Part shown: piece by piece, positions 11,202-24,658 of the stretch
How the letters are laid out: every line of letters starts with the position of its first letter
How positions within the stretch are numbered: the first letter of the stretch is position 1
Assembly (NCBI GenBank): GCA_963836015.1
Contig: CAWIIF010000015.1
Location: forward strand, 682,001-746,000
Source of the DNA: CAWCDJ01 sp963836015
GTDB lineage: Bacteria; Acidobacteriota; Terriglobia; Bryobacterales; Bryobacteraceae
Direction: 5' to 3'
DNA: 64,000 nt
The notes under the pieces: model-generated
What the model saw: the letters and a program-made list of their open reading frames with translations, nothing else
Databases searched by the model: none
What the model was told of the DNA's origin: nothing
Position numbers and translations under genes: made by a program

Positions 11202-13619
11202 ATGCTTACTTCAAAGGAAAAATCCGATACAAAGCGTCTGCCGATGATGCCTATCCGCGATGTGGTCATCTTTCCGTACATGATGACACCCTTCGTGGTA
11301 GGCCGCGAATCGAGCGTCCGGGCCCTGGAAGAAGCGATGGCCGGGGACAAGAAAATCTTTCTTGCGACCCAGCACGATGCGTCTATCGACGAACCGAAGC
11401 CCAACGAAATTTTCACGGTAGGCACGATCGTCAACATTGTCCAGAGCCTGAAACTGCCGGACGGCAACATCAAAGTCCTGGTGGAGGGCGTCGAACGGGG
11501 CAAAGTGGTCTCGGTGAACGACGATGAAGGGTTCTTCCGCGCGGTCGTTCGTACTTCGGCATACAAGGTGGAGACCGGGCCCCAGCTCGATGCGCTCATC
11601 AGCCGCGTCACGGGCCTGTTCGAGCAGTACGTAAAGCTCAGCCAGAACCTGAATTACGAAACGATGATCGCGGCCATCCGGGTGGACGACCCGGGCAAGC
11701 TGGCCGATACCGTGGGGGCCAATCTCCAGCTCACCATCGAAGAAAAGCAGGAGCTGCTCGAAATCTTCGATCCGATCGACCGCCTGACGCGGGTGGCCGA
11801 AATGCTCGATATCGAAATCGAGAAGCTCAACGTCGACCGCACCATCCAGGGCCGCGTGAAGCGGCAGATGGAAAAGGCCCAGAAAGAGTACTATCTCAAC
11901 GAGAAGATCAAGGCCATCCAGAAGGAGCTGGGGCGCGGCGAGAAGAGCGAGATCGACGAGCTGAAGAAGCGCATCGAAACCGCCGGCATGACGCAGGACG
12001 CGCTCGAGAAGGCCATGGCCGAGTTGAAGCGGCTGGAAAACATGCCGCCGATGTCGGCCGAATCGACGGTTTCGCGCAACTATCTCGACTGGCTGCTGGC
12101 GGTGCCGTGGAAGAAGAAATCCAAGGAGATCCGCGACCTCAAGTTCGCCGAGCAGGTGCTCGAGAGCGACCACTACGGCCTGGAGAAGATCAAGGAGCGC
12201 ATCCTGGAGTTCCTGGCGGTGCGCCGCCTGGTGAAGAACCCCAGGGGCTCGATCCTCTGCTTTGTCGGGCCTCCGGGCGTGGGCAAGACCTCGCTCGGCA
12301 TGTCGATCGCGAAGGCCACCGGCCGCAAGTTCGTCCGCATGTCGCTCGGCGGCGTGCGGGATGAAGCCGAGATCCGCGGCCACCGCCGCACCTACATCGG
12401 CGCTCTGCCCGGCCAGATCATCCAGATGATGAAGAAGGCGGGCACGCGCAATCCGGTCTTCATGCTGGACGAAGTGGACAAGATGTCGATGGACTTTCGC
12501 GGCGATCCGTCCGCGGCGCTGCTCGAGGTTCTCGACCCCGAGCAGAACTTCATGTTCGTTGACCATTACCTGGATGTGGAGTATGATCTGAGCCAGGTCT
12601 TTTTCATCGCCACGGCCAACGTTCTCCACACCATTCCTCCAGCCCTTCAGGACCGCATGGAGGTGATCCGGCTTTCGGGCTATACCGAGCTCGAAAAGAT
12701 GGAGATTGCCAAACGCTTCCTGGTGCGTAAGCAGATGGAAGCCACCGGGCTTTCGAAAGACCAGATCGGGTTCGAAGATACCGGCTTGAACGGGCTGATT
12801 CAGTATTACACCCGCGAAGCCGGCGTCCGGAACCTGGAGCGCGAGATCGGCAACGTTTGCCGCAAGGTCGCGCGCCAGGTGGTGAACCGCCAGGGCGAGA
12901 AGGACAAGAAGCCGAATGCCAAGGCTGTGATCAATGGCGAGAAGCTTCCGGAGCTTCTGGGCCCCTGGAGATTCCGCGACCTGGAGGCCGAGAAGAAGAA
13001 CGAAGTCGGCGCCGCGACCGGCCTCGCGTGGACCGAAGTCGGCGGCCAGCTCCTGACCGTGGAGTGCACCCTGATGGAGGGGAAGGGCAAGCTGACCATC
13101 ACCGGCAAGCTGGGCGAAGTGATGCAGGAATCGGCGCAGGCCGCGATGAGCTACATCCGCTCGCGGGCCCACCAGTTCGGGCTGCCGCGCGATTTCTATC
13201 GCAATCTCGACGTCCACATTCACGTTCCGGAGGGCGCCATTCCCAAGGATGGTCCCTCGGCCGGCATCACTCTGGCCACCACCATCTGCAGCGCGCTGAC
13301 GAGGATTCCGGTGCGCGGGGATGTGGCCATGACCGGCGAAATCACGCTCCGGGGAAAGGTACTGCCGATCGGCGGCCTCAAAGAGAAATTGATGGCGGCG
13401 CATCGCCACGGCATTCTGGAAGCCATCGTCCCCAAGGAAAACGAGAAGGACCTTCCGGACATCCCGGACGCCATCAAGAAGACCATGAAGTTGAACTTCG
13501 TCGAATCGATGGACGAGGTGCTGAAGATCGCGCTCGAGCGGGAACTGGTGGCGATTCCGATGCCCGCGGCAACCCCGGCGGTCGAGGTGCAGCAGGCGGA
13601 AGAGACGCGGGCGCATTAA
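11202..13619 (+). CDS. lon: ATP-dependent protease Lon
   Basis: LonA protease of 805 aa, close to the family's usual length. The N-terminal substrate domain (about 1-205) begins LPMMPIRDVVIFPYM. A coiled region follows. The AAA+ module has Walker A GPPGVGKTS and Walker B PVFMLDEVDKM. The C-terminal protease domain has the catalytic Ser686 in PKDGPSAGI and the Lys of the dyad in the following GGLKEKLMAAHRHG segment. Start ATG 11202 follows GGGGAG. It removes misfolded and regulatory proteins in the cytoplasm. engB begins 4 bp after its stop, indicating one transcript. Confidence 0.97.
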   Translation: MLTSKEKSDTKRLPMMPIRDVVIFPYMMTPFVVGRESSVRALEEAMAGDKKIFLATQHDASIDEPKPNEIFTVGTIVNIVQSLKLPDGNIKVLVEGVERGKVVSVNDDEGFFRAVVRTSAYKVETGPQLDALISRVTGLFEQYVKLSQNLNYETMIAAIRVDDPGKLADTVGANLQLTIEEKQELLEIFDPIDRLTRVAEMLDIEIEKLNVDRTIQGRVKRQMEKAQKEYYLNEKIKAIQKELGRGEKSEIDELKKRIETAGMTQDALEKAMAELKRLENMPPMSAESTVSRNYLDWLLAVPWKKKSKEIRDLKFAEQVLESDHYGLEKIKERILEFLAVRRLVKNPRGSILCFVGPPGVGKTSLGMSIAKATGRKFVRMSLGGVRDEAEIRGHRRTYIGALPGQIIQMMKKAGTRNPVFMLDEVDKMSMDFRGDPSAALLEVLDPEQNFMFVDHYLDVEYDLSQVFFIATANVLHTIPPALQDRMEVIRLSGYTELEKMEIAKRFLVRKQMEATGLSKDQIGFEDTGLNGLIQYYTREAGVRNLEREIGNVCRKVARQVVNRQGEKDKKPNAKAVINGEKLPELLGPWRFRDLEAEKKNEVGAATGLAWTEVGGQLLTVECTLMEGKGKLTITGKLGEVMQESAQAAMSYIRSRAHQFGLPRDFYRNLDVHIHVPEGAIPKDGPSAGITLATTICSALTRIPVRGDVAMTGEITLRGKVLPIGGLKEKLMAAHRHGILEAIVPKENEKDLPDIPDAIKKTMKLNFVESMDEVLKIALERELVAIPMPAATPAVEVQQAEETRAH

Positions 13620-14195
13620 GGAAATGGCGAGCCGGGCGGTTCCCGGCTCCGACCGGGCAGGTTTGTTGAAATCCGAATTTGTCGTCAGTGCCGGCCGGCC
13701 GGCGATGTTCCCCTGCGACCGGCTGCCGGAGATCGCATTTCTGGGGAGAAGCAACGTTGGGAAGTCCAGCCTCATTAATGCTCTGACGGGGCAAAAAAAA
13801 CTTGCATTTACAAGCAGTACGCCGGGTCGGACGCAAACGATCAATTTCTACCGGATCGACGGGGCGTTTTACTTCGTCGATCTCCCGGGTTACGGATATG
13901 CCCGGGTGCCGCCGGGCTACCAGCAGGAATGGAAAAAGTTGATCGACGAATATCTGGAGAAGCGGGAAACTCTGGAGCTTTCCTGCCTGATCCTGGATAC
14001 CCGCCGCGGATGGATGGAGAAAGACCTCGAGCTGAAGCGATGGCTCGAGCATCACGGCAGAAAATATCTGGTAATCGCCACGAAGTTCGACAAGTTGAAT
14101 CAATCTGAGCAAGAGCGCGGCTTACGCGCCCTCCGCCAGGAGGGCGTGGATCCGTTGCCGTTCTCGGCCGTTACCGGCCGGGGAGTGAGGGAAAT

Positions 14196-15793
<1,598 letters not shown>

Positions 15794-15797
<4 letters not shown>

Positions 15798-16423
15798 GCT
15801 GGTGGGGCGGGCCTCCCGGCCTGCCCAAGCGCAGGCCGGGAGGCCTGCGCCACGGTCTTCACATACCGCTGCTTCTCATTCCCCCGGCGCCATCTCCACA
15901 CCGCCACTGCCGCCACCAGCGCGAAGCATCCCTCCACCAGCACCTTCTCTCCATCCAGAAAGTCCGGCGGCGCGCCCTTCAGATTCTGATCGATCAGCGT
16001 CCCGTGCACATACATGAACGCGGCCGCCCCGTACGCCGCGTAGTGCAGCTTCTTCCACGGCCGGTGCCGCAGCTTCGGACGGAAATAGGAGGTCGCCACC
16101 ACGAACAGAAAGCCGTAGAGCGTCATCGCGCCCAGGCAGTTGTACAGCGTCTGTCCCGGGGACCACAGCGGGAACACGATGTCCCTGGCGTAAAACTTCG
16201 GCTTGTCCACGAACAGCAGGATCGTGGGGTGCACCAGCGCTACGGTAATGGCGACGTACGCAGTCCAGTTGTGGATTCGGAACAGCGGGACCGGCAGCTT
16301 GCGGTGCGGCCATTCGCGCTCGAAGCTGTAATTGGTCGCCACCAGCAGGCCCAGCAGCAGGTTTACTGTAAGCAGCACCATCGCGGTCAGGCCCGCGAAG
16401 GAGGCGAGATCGATGGCTGTCAT
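15794..16423 (-). CDS. Ferric reductase-like transmembrane (haem b) protein
   Basis: Integral membrane protein of 209 aa with about six hydrophobic helices, resembling the ferric-reductase-like / MsrQ domain that carries electrons through haem b. His residues suited to haem binding occur in RIHNW, LVHPT, KLHYAAY and YVHGT. The C-terminal tail (ASRPALGQAGRPAPPA) is encoded by the REP-like palindrome and is probably not functional. The ATG at 16423 overlaps the stop of the upstream Xaa-Pro peptidase gene (ATGA), so the two are coupled. No molybdopterin partner (MsrP) is adjacent, so the electron acceptor is unknown. Confidence 0.75.
15807..15850. repeat. Long REP-like palindrome, probable bidirectional terminator after rho
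   Basis: GGCCTCCCGGCCTGC at 15810-15824 and GCAGGCCGGGAGGCC at 15831-15845 form a perfect 15-bp stem with loop CCAAGC, with further partial pairing outside. There is no U-tract. The core recurs singly at about 4622. It begins ten bases after the rho stop and is read as the last residues of the convergent membrane protein. Confidence 0.7.
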
Positions 16424-17952
16424 GGCAGCGGGTTGGTCCTCAGGGCCTTGCGGAGCTGGGCGATGGAGGCCTCCACTTCTTCGAGCTTCGACGGAACCGC
16501 GGCCGAGAGCACCTGCGGCTGTCCGCCGGTGATCAGCACATCATCCTCGATCCGCACGCCGATGCCTTTGTACTTCTCGAAGGCCGGACGCACGGCCGCG
16601 ATGAACTTCTCGTTCTCCGAGGTTTTCGGCAGGTTGTCGAGCGCGTCGGGCCGGAAGTAAAGGCCCGGCTCCACCGTCACGACCATGCCGGGCTGCAGCT
16701 CGCGCCCCCCCGGGTCGTGGACATTCAGCCCGATCCCGTGGCTGATTCCGTGATTGAACCAGATGCGCATCTGCTGGTCGCTCGCGGGGTCGGTAATCAG
16801 CCCCATCCGGAACAGGCCCTGCTTGAAGACCTCGTTGGCCGCGCCCTGGATCGAGGTCGGGTTGCCGGCCGAAGTGTGGCCGGGCCGCGCCATGCGGATT
16901 CCCGCCTGCTGGGCTTCCCACACCAGGCGGTAGATTTCAGCCTGCTCTTTCGAATACCGCCCGCTCACCGGGATCGTGCGGGTCACGTCCACGCTGTAGC
17001 CGTCGAACTCGGCGGCGTCGTCCATCAGCAGCAGGTCGCCGGCCTTCATCGTGTCCCGGTTGGTTTCGTAGTGCAGAGTGGTGGCGTTGACGCCGGAGGC
17101 CACGATGCACGGATAGCCCCAGTGCGCGTTGCGCCGCAGGAAGGTGAATTCGAACTGGGCCTGGATCTCGTATTCGGGTGTGCCCGGAACCCCCAGCGCA
17201 TAGGCGCGCTGGAAGGCTTCGGCCGTGATATCCACGGCGTGTCTCAGGATGTCCAGCTCGCGCTCCGATTTCACCCGCCGCATGGCGCCGAGAAGGGCGT
17301 TCGCATCCTTGACGGCAACCGGGGGCGTGAGCGCCGCCAGCTTTTTCGCGAACTCCTGCTCGCGGCGGTATTCCGCCGCGCTGCCGCGCGTGATCATGTA
17401 AACCTGCGGGTCGGCCGGCAGCATCGTGCCGAGGTCCTCGGGTAGTGGAGGACCCGCGGCTTTAGGGGCTTCGACAAGGATCTCGCGGGCCTGCGGCAAC
17501 AGGACGGCGAGGAAACGGTTGAGCTGCCGCGTGTCCCACACCTCGTCGATCCCGGAGATCTTGCGCGCTTCGTCGTGCGTCAGAAGGTGGCCGGTCCAGT
17601 TTTCCCGCGCCGGATTCGAAGGCGGCACGAACAGGACCTCGCGGAGCTTTTCCGACCCCGGAATCAGCAGCAGTGCGCTGCCCTCCTGCGGCATTCCGGT
17701 GAGGTAGAAGAAGTCGTTCTCCTGACGGTAGGGCCAGTCCACGTCCCCCGCATAGTTGCGCGGCTCGGCGGCGTAGAGGATCAGGACGCCCTTGGGGCCG
17801 ATCTGTTCCATGACGGCCTTGCGGCGCGCAGCCAGGTCCGCGACGCGGTCGCGCTGCCACGATTCCGGCGCCGGTCCGGCGATCTTCCACGGACTCCCGG
17901 CCCACGCCGCGGCGCAGCACACCGCCGCCAGCAGGACCGTATTTCGCGACAT
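16420..17952 (-). CDS. Exported Xaa-Pro aminopeptidase (M24B family)
   Basis: Metallopeptidase of 510 aa that removes N-terminal residues ahead of proline. MSRNTVLLAAVCCAAAWAGS is a Sec signal, so it acts outside the cytoplasm. The creatinase-like N-terminal domain is followed by the pita-bread domain with the metal ligands: two Asp in LLMDDAAEFDGYSVDVTRT, His in ISHGIGLNVHD, Glu in VTVEPGLYF and Glu in VRIEDDVLIT. The start at 17952 is set by AGGAGGGG eight bases upstream; the frame is open further but lacks such a site. A TATAAT lies 26 bp before it. It is coupled by ATGA to the ferric-reductase-like gene. Confidence 0.92.
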   Translation of the reverse strand: MSRNTVLLAAVCCAAAWAGSPWKIAGPAPESWQRDRVADLAARRKAVMEQIGPKGVLILYAAEPRNYAGDVDWPYRQENDFFYLTGMPQEGSALLLIPGSEKLREVLFVPPSNPARENWTGHLLTHDEARKISGIDEVWDTRQLNRFLAVLLPQAREILVEAPKAAGPPLPEDLGTMLPADPQVYMITRGSAAEYRREQEFAKKLAALTPPVAVKDANALLGAMRRVKSERELDILRHAVDITAEAFQRAYALGVPGTPEYEIQAQFEFTFLRRNAHWGYPCIVASGVNATTLHYETNRDTMKAGDLLLMDDAAEFDGYSVDVTRTIPVSGRYSKEQAEIYRLVWEAQQAGIRMARPGHTSAGNPTSIQGAANEVFKQGLFRMGLITDPASDQQMRIWFNHGISHGIGLNVHDPGGRELQPGMVVTVEPGLYFRPDALDNLPKTSENEKFIAAVRPAFEKYKGIGVRIEDDVLITGGQPQVLSAAVPSKLEEVEASIAQLRKALRTNPLP

Positions 17953-17977
17953 TTCGAGACCCCTCCTGAAACCTTTC

Positions 17978-17983
17978 ATTATA
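17978..17983 (-). promoter_or_regulatory. -10 element of the Xaa-Pro aminopeptidase promoter
   Basis: TATAAT on the minus strand in the 62-bp divergent gap, 26 bases before the start codon with the ribosome site in between. No good -35 is seen. On the plus strand TAAAAT at 18001-18006 ends eight bases before the cupin ATG and would give a near-leaderless cupin transcript. Confidence 0.45.
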
Positions 17984-18014
17984 CGGTGAGGGCCGCCGTG
18001 TAAAATGGCAGGGC

Positions 18015-18386
18015 ATGGAACACTACACATGGGATGAGATGGAAAAAGAGGTCCTGAGCGAGCACATCGGCCGCAAGATCATTTCCGGCGAGAAAGCCAT
18101 GGTCGCGCAGGTTTTCCTCGCCAAGGGCGCAGTGGTGCCGGAGCACCATCACGAGAGCGAACAGATCACTTACATCCTCGAAGGCGCGCTGAAATTCGAG
18201 CTGGAAGGCCGTGAGATCGTGGTGAACGCCGGCCAGGTGCTGCGCATCCCGTCGAACGTGCCGCACCGCGCCGTGGCGCTCGAAGACACGCTCGATCTCG
18301 ACATCTTCAGCCCCATCCGACAAGACTGGCTGAAAAAGGACGACGCCTATCTGCGCCGGGGAGAAACCGATGGACCTCGGTCTTAA
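18015..18386 (+). CDS. Cupin-domain protein
   Basis: Single-domain cupin of 123 aa. The first metal motif is PEHHHESEQITYILEG and the second is VLRIPSNVPHRAVALED. This gives the usual two His plus Glu and a later His for a divalent metal, so it is probably metal-binding. It is related to small sugar-binding or dioxygenase-like cupins; the substrate is unknown. Its 3' end overlaps the start of the SDR gene by 17 bp, suggesting a shared pathway such as small-molecule oxidation or isomerisation. Confidence 0.83.
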   Translation: MEHYTWDEMEKEVLSEHIGRKIISGEKAMVAQVFLAKGAVVPEHHHESEQITYILEGALKFELEGREIVVNAGQVLRIPSNVPHRAVALEDTLDLDIFSPIRQDWLKKDDAYLRRGETDGPRS

Positions 18387-19161
18387 GGATCGTGTGGCGA
18401 TCGTGGCCGCTTCCAGCCAGGGGCTCGGCAAAGCGGTCGCCCTGGGGCTCGCCCGCGAAGGCGCCAAGCTGGCATTGTGCGCGCGCACCGAATCCACGCT
18501 GTGCGCGGCGGCCGAAGAGATTCAGCGCGAGACCGGCGCCGAGGTGATGACGCGCGCCCTCGACGTCACCGTATACGAAGACGTGCGCCGTTTCGTCGCC
18601 GCCGCGGCCGAGCGCTTCGGCCGGGTCGATATCTGCGTGGCCAACGCCGGCGGACCGCCCTCCAAGCTCTTCTCGGAGATCAGCGTGGAGGAATGGCACG
18701 CCGCCGCCGACCTGAACCTGATGAGCACCGTCTACCTGGCGAAAGAGACCCTGCCCCTGATGCAGCAGCGCCGCTGGGGCCGCTTCATCGCCATCACCTC
18801 GATGACCGTGAAGCAGCCGGTGGACGGGCTGATTCTCTCGAATGCCATCCGCTCCGGCGTGAGCGGCCTGGTGAAATCCCTCTCCAACGAGTACGGCCCG
18901 TATAACGTCCTGGTGAATAATGTGTGCCCCGGGTACACCGCCACCGACCGCCTGCTCTCGCTGGCCGAGCGCATGGCCGCCCGCGACGGCGTGACCGCCA
19001 GGGAGATCGAAGACCGCTGGGCCGCGCAGACGCCGCTCCGCCGCATCGGCCGCCCGGAGGAATTCGCCGACCTGGTGGTCTTCCTGGCCTCCGAGCGCGC
19101 CAGCTACATCACGGGCGTGTCTGTCGCGGTGGATGGCGGAATCGTGAAGGGCCTGTACTGA
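18370..19161 (+). CDS. Atypical short-chain dehydrogenase/reductase (FabG-like)
   Basis: NAD(P)-dependent SDR-like protein of 263 aa. The cofactor loop is VAASSQGLGKA (the usual TGxxxGxG reads AASSQGLG). The VANAGG motif and the C-terminal YITGVSVAVDGG are present. The catalytic YxxxK is not: after ITSMTVKQPVDGL the sequence reads SNAIR, with Ser in place of Tyr and Arg in place of Lys. FabG-like SDRs with a degenerate tetrad are known, so this is probably family-specific rather than damage. The start ATG 18370 follows GGGGAG and overlaps the cupin gene. Confidence 0.87.
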   Translation: MDLGLKDRVAIVAASSQGLGKAVALGLAREGAKLALCARTESTLCAAAEEIQRETGAEVMTRALDVTVYEDVRRFVAAAAERFGRVDICVANAGGPPSKLFSEISVEEWHAAADLNLMSTVYLAKETLPLMQQRRWGRFIAITSMTVKQPVDGLILSNAIRSGVSGLVKSLSNEYGPYNVLVNNVCPGYTATDRLLSLAERMAARDGVTAREIEDRWAAQTPLRRIGRPEEFADLVVFLASERASYITGVSVAVDGGIVKGLY

Positions 19162-19185
19162 GCGGGCCCGCCGCTAGAATGAAGT

Positions 19186-20475
19186 ATGTCCCGAGCAATC
19201 GTTCTTCTGTTGGCACTCTCCTGCCTGCTGCCCGCTGAAGTCCACCGTATGACGCTCCGCCAGGCGGTGGAGCTGGCGATGAAGCAAAATCCGGATGTCG
19301 CCCTGGCCCGTCTCGACGCGGAAAAAGCGCGCCAGGCCATTCGCGTGGCAAGAGATCCTTTCACGCCGCGCCTCACGGTGGGCAGCGGGCTTGCCTACAG
19401 CAACGGGTTCCCGCTGAGCATCGAAGGCTCGGCGCCGAGCATTGTGCAGGCGCAGGCCGCCCAATACCTGTTCAACCGCCCGCAGAGCTACGCCGTGGCG
19501 CAGGCCAGGGAGAATGCGCGCGGAGCGTCGCTCGGAGTCGCCGGCAAGCGGGACGAAGTCGGCTACCGGATCGCGTCGCTGTTTCTCGATGCCGAGCGCG
19601 CCGCCCGCGTGGGCGATCTGGCCCGCAAAGACGCCGACAGCCAGGGGAAAGTGCTGGACACCGTGACGGCGCAGGTCCAGGAAGGCCGCGCCCTGCCGCT
19701 CACCCAGAAGACCGCAGCCTACCAGTTGGCGGCCGCGCGGGAATTGGCCGACAACCTCGATGCCGACCGCGAGACCGCCGAGACCGCCCTGGCCATCGCG
19801 CTCGGCTTCTCCGCCGAGGACCGCGTCGTTCCGGCTCCGGACCCGCGGCCCGCGCCCGCCCTGCCTGCCTCCGAGGCCCAGGCCATTGAGACCGCCCTAT
19901 CGTCGAACATGGACCTGCGGCGCCTCGAATCGCAGGTATCCGCAAAACAACTGGAGCTGCGCGGCGCCCGCGCGGCACGCCTGCCGCGCATCGACCTCGT
20001 AGCCCAATACGGCCTCTTCGCCAAGTTTAACCACTACGAGGATTATTTCCGCTCCTTCCAGCGGAATAACGGAGAGATCGGTGTCGCGGTTCAGTTGCCG
20101 GTGCTGACCGGCCCCGGCGTCTCCGCACAATCCGCACAGGCGCAGACCGATATCGCGCGGTTGCGGATCGAGCTGGCCAATACCCGGAACCGGCTCTCCG
20201 CCGATCTGCAGCAGTCCTTCCGCGATACCAAAAAGGCCGAAACGGCGGCCGAGGTCGCGCGGCTGGACCTGGAAGTCGCGCGCGAACAGCTTTCCGTAGA
20301 CCTGGCCCAGATGCAGGAGGGCCGCCTGGCCCTGCGCGACGTCGAGGAGGCGCGCATCGTCGAAAACCGCAAGTGGATCGCCTTCTACGACGCGCAGTAC
20401 ACGGTGGAGCGCGCGCGCTGGAACGTGCTGCGCCTTACCGGCGAGCTGGTTCCCTCGATCGAGAAGATGCCCTAG
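19186..20475 (+). CDS. TolC-like outer-membrane efflux protein
   Basis: Outer-membrane channel protein of 429 aa with an N-terminal signal (MSRAIVLLLALSCLLPAEV). It has two rounds of the long alpha-helical OEP repeat: the first begins LRQAVELAMKQNPDVALA, and the second is around AIETALSSNMDLRRLESQV and ADLQQSFRDTKKAE. There is no inner-membrane pump or adaptor beside it, so it may serve a transporter encoded elsewhere. Its TAG stop overlaps the stop of the convergent YceI gene within CTAG. Confidence 0.85.
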   Translation: MSRAIVLLLALSCLLPAEVHRMTLRQAVELAMKQNPDVALARLDAEKARQAIRVARDPFTPRLTVGSGLAYSNGFPLSIEGSAPSIVQAQAAQYLFNRPQSYAVAQARENARGASLGVAGKRDEVGYRIASLFLDAERAARVGDLARKDADSQGKVLDTVTAQVQEGRALPLTQKTAAYQLAAARELADNLDADRETAETALAIALGFSAEDRVVPAPDPRPAPALPASEAQAIETALSSNMDLRRLESQVSAKQLELRGARAARLPRIDLVAQYGLFAKFNHYEDYFRSFQRNNGEIGVAVQLPVLTGPGVSAQSAQAQTDIARLRIELANTRNRLSADLQQSFRDTKKAETAAEVARLDLEVAREQLSVDLAQMQEGRLALRDVEEARIVENRKWIAFYDAQYTVERARWNVLRLTGELVPSIEKMP

Positions 20476-21035
20476 CGCGCCAACTGAATGTCGAAGTCGA
20501 TCCGCACCTCGTCCTTTACCCGGACGGTGCCGCCCGCAATCTTGATCGGCTTGATGCCGAAATCGGTTTGCTTAAGGCGCGCGGTCCCGACGTAGTGGCC
20601 CGACTTCTCCCGCACTTCCACCGCGACCGGCCGGGTCTGCCCGTGCAGCGTCAGTTCGCCGCGCACGCTCCAGGAACCGGCGCCTGCCGGGTCCGCGCGG
20701 GTCGATCGGAAGACGATCTCCGGATGCTGTGGGGCATCGAGAACGTCGGGTCCCAACATGGTTTTCCGGATCTCCTCGCGGTCTTTCTCCGACGCGCTGG
20801 GGTCGCGCACGCGCAATGAGGCCGCGCTCGCGCGCAGCTCGACACGGTGGCCGGCCGGATCCACCGAGCCGCTGGAGATGGGTGCGGCAATCTCGTGATC
20901 ATGTCCAAAAGCCGACAGCATACCGGCCCTGTATACGTGCACGGTCATGACGGAAGTTTGCACGTCGATCCGGTGTTCCTGCCCCCGGGCAGCCGGGGTC
21001 CAGGCCAGGATCACGGCCAGGATTGCGGATTTCAT
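20472..21035 (-). CDS. YceI-family periplasmic lipid-binding protein
   Basis: Secreted YceI-like protein of 187 aa: a lipocalin-type beta-barrel expected to hold isoprenoid or other lipids. The signal is MKSAILAVILAWTPAARGQ. The barrel has VYRAGMLSAFGHDHEI near the start, then GELTLHGQTRPVAV and LKQTDFGIKPIKIAGGTVRV, the conserved YceI C-terminal block. The ATG at 21035 overlaps the upstream stop (ATGA), which fixes the start. It is translated together with the small membrane-anchored protein. Confidence 0.87.
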   Translation of the reverse strand: MKSAILAVILAWTPAARGQEHRIDVQTSVMTVHVYRAGMLSAFGHDHEIAAPISSGSVDPAGHRVELRASAASLRVRDPSASEKDREEIRKTMLGPDVLDAPQHPEIVFRSTRADPAGAGSWSVRGELTLHGQTRPVAVEVREKSGHYVGTARLKQTDFGIKPIKIAGGTVRVKDEVRIDFDIQLAR

Positions 21036-21325
21036 CGATGACGCAGCGAGCGCGCGGTGAGGAACCCCGCGGCTGCCGCGATCAGGATGCACGTAACCGG
21101 CCGCTTGCGAACCGTACGGTTCAGGCGCGCGGCCAGGCTCTTCACGGAGCTGCCGTGCACATAATTTGCGGCGCGGCCGATGCCGGTCGTGGCCTGCCGG
21201 ATGACCGGGCGGGCGCGCAGTTTCTGCGCCAGGGTCTCCAGCAGATGCGCGGCCGAAGCGCGGGATTTCTCCAGTTCGACGTCCAGATTCTCGGGGGTTG
21301 ATGCGGATTGAGAGTCCTCGGCCAC
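21032..21325 (-). CDS. Small membrane-anchored helical protein (ElaB/DUF883-like architecture)
   Basis: Protein of 97 aa from GTG 21325. A charged amphipathic helical stretch (NLDVELEKSRASAAHLLETL) is followed by a C-terminal membrane helix with flanking basic residues (KRPVTCILIAAAAGFLTARS). This layout matches the ElaB/YqjD group of inner-membrane-anchored proteins, but sequence similarity is not strong enough to name it. It lies 59 bp after the nrdJ stop and is coupled by ATGA to YceI. The start is uncertain; the frame is open to 21421. Confidence 0.6.
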   Translation of the reverse strand: MAEDSQSASTPENLDVELEKSRASAAHLLETLAQKLRARPVIRQATTGIGRAANYVHGSSVKSLAARLNRTVRKRPVTCILIAAAAGFLTARSLRHR

Positions 21326-21384
21326 GATGCCATGATAACGCCCGCCGCCCTTCCGCGGCGGGCGCAAACGCACGATGCCGGGTC

Positions 21385-24198
<2,814 letters not shown>

Positions 24199-24251
24199 GA
24201 CGATTTTCTCCTTCTCGGGGTTCCTCCGATGGAAACACCTTCGTCATCTTG

Positions 24252-24267
24252 CCCCAATATATAGTGT
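24252..24267 (-). promoter_or_regulatory. Probable NrdR box upstream of nrdJ
   Basis: The minus strand reads ACACTATATATTGGGG, a good match to the NrdR palindrome (ACACwATATATwGTGT) in the first twelve positions. NrdR represses ribonucleotide reductase genes. A weaker TATAGATATA stretch lies 26 bp further upstream; that spacing does not match the usual paired-box distance. Confidence 0.5.
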
Positions 24268-24507
24268 ACCGTCAAGGATTATATCTATACCAAGCGTGTT
24301 AGGGTTACGGAGGTTGGTACGCGGGAGTACCCGGCAATTGCGCCGGTTGGGCGGCGAATCAGACCGCCCCCAGCGGCTGGCGGAATCTCACTACCAGCAC
24401 CACAAGATCGGGGTTGTTGCCCCGGGCGGCTCAAGGTGCGCTAGCCGTCCGCCGGAAAGAATGGAAGCGTGAGGGCCCGGAAGGGCCTTCAAAGTTTTGT
24501 TTCTCGG

Positions 24508-24535
24508 TTGACAGCATAGGACTATTAGGTACCAT
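24508..24535 (+). promoter_or_regulatory. Possible promoter reading into the Rhs island
   Basis: TTGACA at 24508-24513, 16-base spacer, TACCAT at 24530-24535. It is the only good -35 box found in the 370-bp gap and points into the first cassette. Confidence 0.4.
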
Positions 24536-24658
24536 ATTCCTAATTACAATCTCTACAGGAGGTGGGCTGTCACTACGACACGAACCCGATCAACGGGCAG
24601 CTACCCGGCGCAGGACTATCTCACGGCGGGGCCGCAGTACGCCTACCAGTTCGACGCC

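Larger units (their letters stand above)
24199..24571. other. Intergenic region between nrdJ and the Rhs island
   Basis: About 370 bp with no convincing gene. It holds the nrdJ ribosome site and NrdR box at its left end and a rightward TTGACA (24508) / TACCAT (24530) pair with a 16-base spacer. AGGAGG at 24557-24562 directly abuts the first Rhs-derived bases. No start codon follows that ribosome site at normal spacing in the Rhs frame. Confidence 0.5.

Noticed and set aside
11211..13844. 877-aa minus-strand open frame opposite lon
   Set aside because: Shadow of lon caused by codon bias; no recognisable motif.
24276..24294. Second NrdR box upstream of nrdJ
   Set aside because: The TATAGATATA stretch is 26 bp from the first box centre to centre, off the usual helical spacing, and matches the consensus poorly.
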